Below are positions 22,778 to 24,158 of a stretch of 24,158 bases of DNA, piece by piece. The number at the start of each line of letters is the position of its first letter. The stretch's first letter is position 1. This stretch comes from Loki-b32 sp048941605 (lineage in GTDB: Archaea > Asgardarchaeota > Lokiarchaeia > Sigyniarchaeales > SOKP01): positions 1-24,158 of the forward strand of contig JBHLNL010000034.1 in assembly GCA_048941605.1 (NCBI GenBank), in the 5' to 3' direction. A model generated the notes under the pieces. That model was not told where the DNA came from and made no database searches. It saw only the letters and a program-made list of their open reading frames with translations. The position numbers were made by a program, and so were the translations under genes.

Positions 22778-23170
22778 TTAATCAATTAAATATTTAATTT
22801 CAGAAAGAAATCTCTGTTCGCTATTTGAAAAAATGGTTCTATCTCCCTCAAAATCTTCTATTAGGACTTTAGGATAAATTTCAAAAAATCTATTAGATAC
22901 TAAATCCAACTCTTCGTTTACTTTATCCTCTTTCGAATTGCAGTCGCAACATGCTAGAAATATAATTTCTTCTTTTTTCTTTATTGTTATTAATTTGTCC
23001 CCCCATTCTATATTTGATAACTCGCCATCTGCTATGTGTTTTGTAAGTGCATTGAAAGCAGTTAAAACTTGTCCAAAGAATTCTGAACAAAACTCTTGAT
23101 CATTGATACGATCAAATAAGATGTTATTTCTTTTGTCTAAAACAGCAAAATTTTCAAATAATTTTCCCAG
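22778..23170 (-). CDS. Small longin-like domain protein B with probable CTG start
   Basis: A 130-residue protein with no ATG, GTG or TTG near its 5' end, so routine gene finding would miss it. The frame is open from an in-frame TAA at 23173-23171 directly before CTG 23170. GGCGATC precedes it, with GGCGA 5 nt before the CTG, normal archaeal ribosome-binding spacing with one mismatch to GGTGA. Translation then runs as MGKLFENFAVLDKRNNILF. It matches protein A (21898-22296) in length and element order: ENFAVLD versus ELWVFSK, EFFGQVLTAFNALTKHI versus LGFFISAIKTFSQKV, GELSNIEWGDKLITI versus RELKGFKIGNNKYSC, EIIFLACC versus QLVLVCRS. The coding pattern is intact over all 130 codons. Alternatives are a sequencing error in the start codon or a recently inactivated gene. 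Confidence 0.66.
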   Translation of the reverse strand: MGKLFENFAVLDKRNNILFDRINDQEFCSEFFGQVLTAFNALTKHIADGELSNIEWGDKLITIKKKEEIIFLACCDCNSKEDKVNEELDLVSNRFFEIYPKVLIEDFEGDRTIFSNSEQRFLSEIKYLID

Positions 23171-23369
23171 TTAGATCGCCTGATAAATAATTTCTTTTTA
23201 AAATAATTTTTAATTATTAAATAATGTTAATTCTCACCAATGTTCTTATTAAATTTATATTAATGAAATTATTTATTTGTATGTTCTTTTATTTACTCAA
23301 GTAAAAAAATGATTAAAAATAACTAAATTTTTAAATTCAAAAAATTATATAACTTAGAGGTGACTCTCA
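23171..23369. promoter_or_regulatory. Divergent spacer between the CTG-start and ATA-start genes
   Basis: A 199-bp, very AT-rich region between two genes that both lack ordinary start codons. TATA-like tracts occur in both directions (for example TTTATATTAATGAAATTATTTATTT near 23253-23277 and AATTATATAAC near 23343-23353). The only clear motif is the ribosome-binding site at 23357-23363. Confidence 0.3.
23357..23363 (+). promoter_or_regulatory. Perfect archaeal Shine-Dalgarno sequence GAGGTGA
   Basis: GAGGTGA is fully complementary to the conserved archaeal 16S rRNA 3' end. The in-frame ATA at 23370 follows after 6 nt. An in-frame TGA (23361-23363) is part of the motif, so translation cannot begin further upstream. 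This site decides the start of the next gene. Confidence 0.65.
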
Positions 23370-24074
23370 ATAAGCATTGATTGGCCTAAGGTAGAAGATG
23401 AGCCAGAAAAGATTTTTAAAGTGGAAGGTAGATTTCTCTTGGATCTCCGTGCTAAGGCAAATGATTTAGAAAAAAGTATAATCAATTACAGAGATACGGC
23501 CAAAAAAGCCACTGAAGATTTTGAAAGTGTCAAAACAGAATTAGATAAATTGAAGAAGGAACTACCTGATGTTAATAAAAATTTTGATGAATTAAAAAGA
23601 AAAAATTCTAAATTAGAAGTTGATTTAAAGAATAGAGAACAATTTATTAATGAATTAGAAACCAAATTAGAAAAATCAAAAACTCAAATAACGAATTTAG
23701 AAGTTGAATTTAAAAAGTTTGAATCATTGAAAAACGATTTAGAAGTACAACTTTCAAATAAGGAAAAACAATTAGAAACAATGAAAATTGAGTTAGAAGC
23801 TAAAATTGTTGGGAATGAAGAAAAACTTGCGTTAACTGAAAAAAACTTAACTAAGATTTCTGAGGAAAATAAACAGATTAAGTCAAATTATGAAGAAAAA
23901 AATAAGGAGACTGAAAAGAAACTTTTAGATTTAGAATCTAGAAATCAAAAATTGGAAGCTCAGATGCTAGATACTTTAAAATTACCCAAATTGTTAAAAG
24001 ATGTAAGAAATATCTTAGTGCATAAAGGGTTTATCTCAGAAAAAGAATTTGAAGATATAATGAAACAAAAATAA
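23370..24074 (+). CDS. Long coiled-coil protein with probable ATA start, function unknown
   Basis: A predicted 234-residue protein. The only ordinary start codon is GTG 23421, which has no ribosome-binding site. A perfect GAGGTGA lies 6 nt before in-frame ATA 23370, giving an N-terminus MSIDWPKVEDEPEKIFKVEG that reads as normal protein. I therefore place the start at ATA; in-frame ATT 23376 is less well spaced. Residues about 25-200 are one long heptad-rich coiled coil (Leu/Ile with Lys/Glu, for example LEVDLKNREQFINELETKLE). The last ~30 residues (LPKLLKDVRNILVHKGFISEKEFEDIM) form a short helical end domain. No membrane segment is present. It diverges from the longin-like gene B, suggesting the coiled coil may work with the longin/membrane-protein group as a scaffold or tether. 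No enzymatic motif is visible. Confidence 0.72.
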   Translation: MSIDWPKVEDEPEKIFKVEGRFLLDLRAKANDLEKSIINYRDTAKKATEDFESVKTELDKLKKELPDVNKNFDELKRKNSKLEVDLKNREQFINELETKLEKSKTQITNLEVEFKKFESLKNDLEVQLSNKEKQLETMKIELEAKIVGNEEKLALTEKNLTKISEENKQIKSNYEEKNKETEKKLLDLESRNQKLEAQMLDTLKLPKLLKDVRNILVHKGFISEKEFEDIMKQK

Positions 24075-24158
24075 TAAAAATAAAGAAACCCAATATTTAC
24101 AGTTTTCATCTCAATTTATAGCTTTAATCTATTTGTATTTTATTCAAAAAGATATTTA

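Noticed and set aside
23421..24074. GTG at 23421 as the start of the coiled-coil gene
   Set aside because: There is no ribosome-binding site before it, whereas a perfect GAGGTGA lies 6 nt before in-frame ATA 23370 and the extra residues look like real protein.
1..24158. tRNA genes, insertion sequences, integrase or attachment sites
   Set aside because: I looked for TPsiC-like GGTTCGA motifs, transposase motifs and terminal inverted repeats and found none that hold up. A systematic tRNAscan or IS search was not possible here.

Overview
The window is strongly AT-rich archaeal DNA. It most likely comes from an Asgard (Promethearchaeota/Lokiarchaeia-like) genome, though that placement is inference. 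The signs are an archaeal-type Taw2-like wyosine methyltransferase homologue and a THUMP/Trm11-like tRNA methyltransferase, GGTGA-type Shine-Dalgarno sequences, TATA boxes about 25 bp before starts, T-tract terminators, small longin-like proteins, and a CxxC...CxxH protein of a type I associate with Asgard genomes. I see no tRNA, rRNA, CRISPR array, transposase or phage gene.

Left part (1-6.7 kb), information processing and membrane/housekeeping: the 5' end of an L-isoaspartyl methyltransferase gene (cut by the window edge), a rhomboid protease, endonuclease III overlapping a Trm11/TrmG10-like methyltransferase by ATGA, a GIFT-domain protein resembling eukaryotic IFT52, a Taw2-like enzyme, and a membrane-anchored protein of unknown function.

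Middle part (6.8-18 kb), metabolism: a long-chain acyl-CoA synthetase-like enzyme, the zinc-site protein, an FGGY sugar kinase, a class III (GSA-aminomutase-like) aminotransferase, an M29 aminopeptidase, a DUF2804 protein, a URO-D-type zinc methyltransferase with its corrinoid protein 5 bp downstream, and a KDPG/KHG aldolase. Kinase, aminotransferase, aldolase and corrinoid methyltransferase together suggest use of sugar-acid, amino and O- or N-methylated organic substrates. The genes alternate in strand, so only the methyltransferase/corrinoid pair is a clear operon.

Right part (18-24 kb), accessory and signalling-like genes: a SIR2-domain protein with eight exact 40-residue TPR units (a candidate NAD-consuming defence or stress protein), a tandem OsmC protein whose second domain has lost the usual redox cysteine, and a group made of two paralogous longin-like proteins, a three-helix membrane protein and a coiled-coil protein. 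Two genes of this last group, which diverge from one 199-bp spacer, have no ATG/GTG/TTG at their expected starts. One appears to start at CTG behind GGCGA, the other at ATA behind a perfect GAGGTGA. The first would be missed by standard gene calling and the second would be called 17 codons short.
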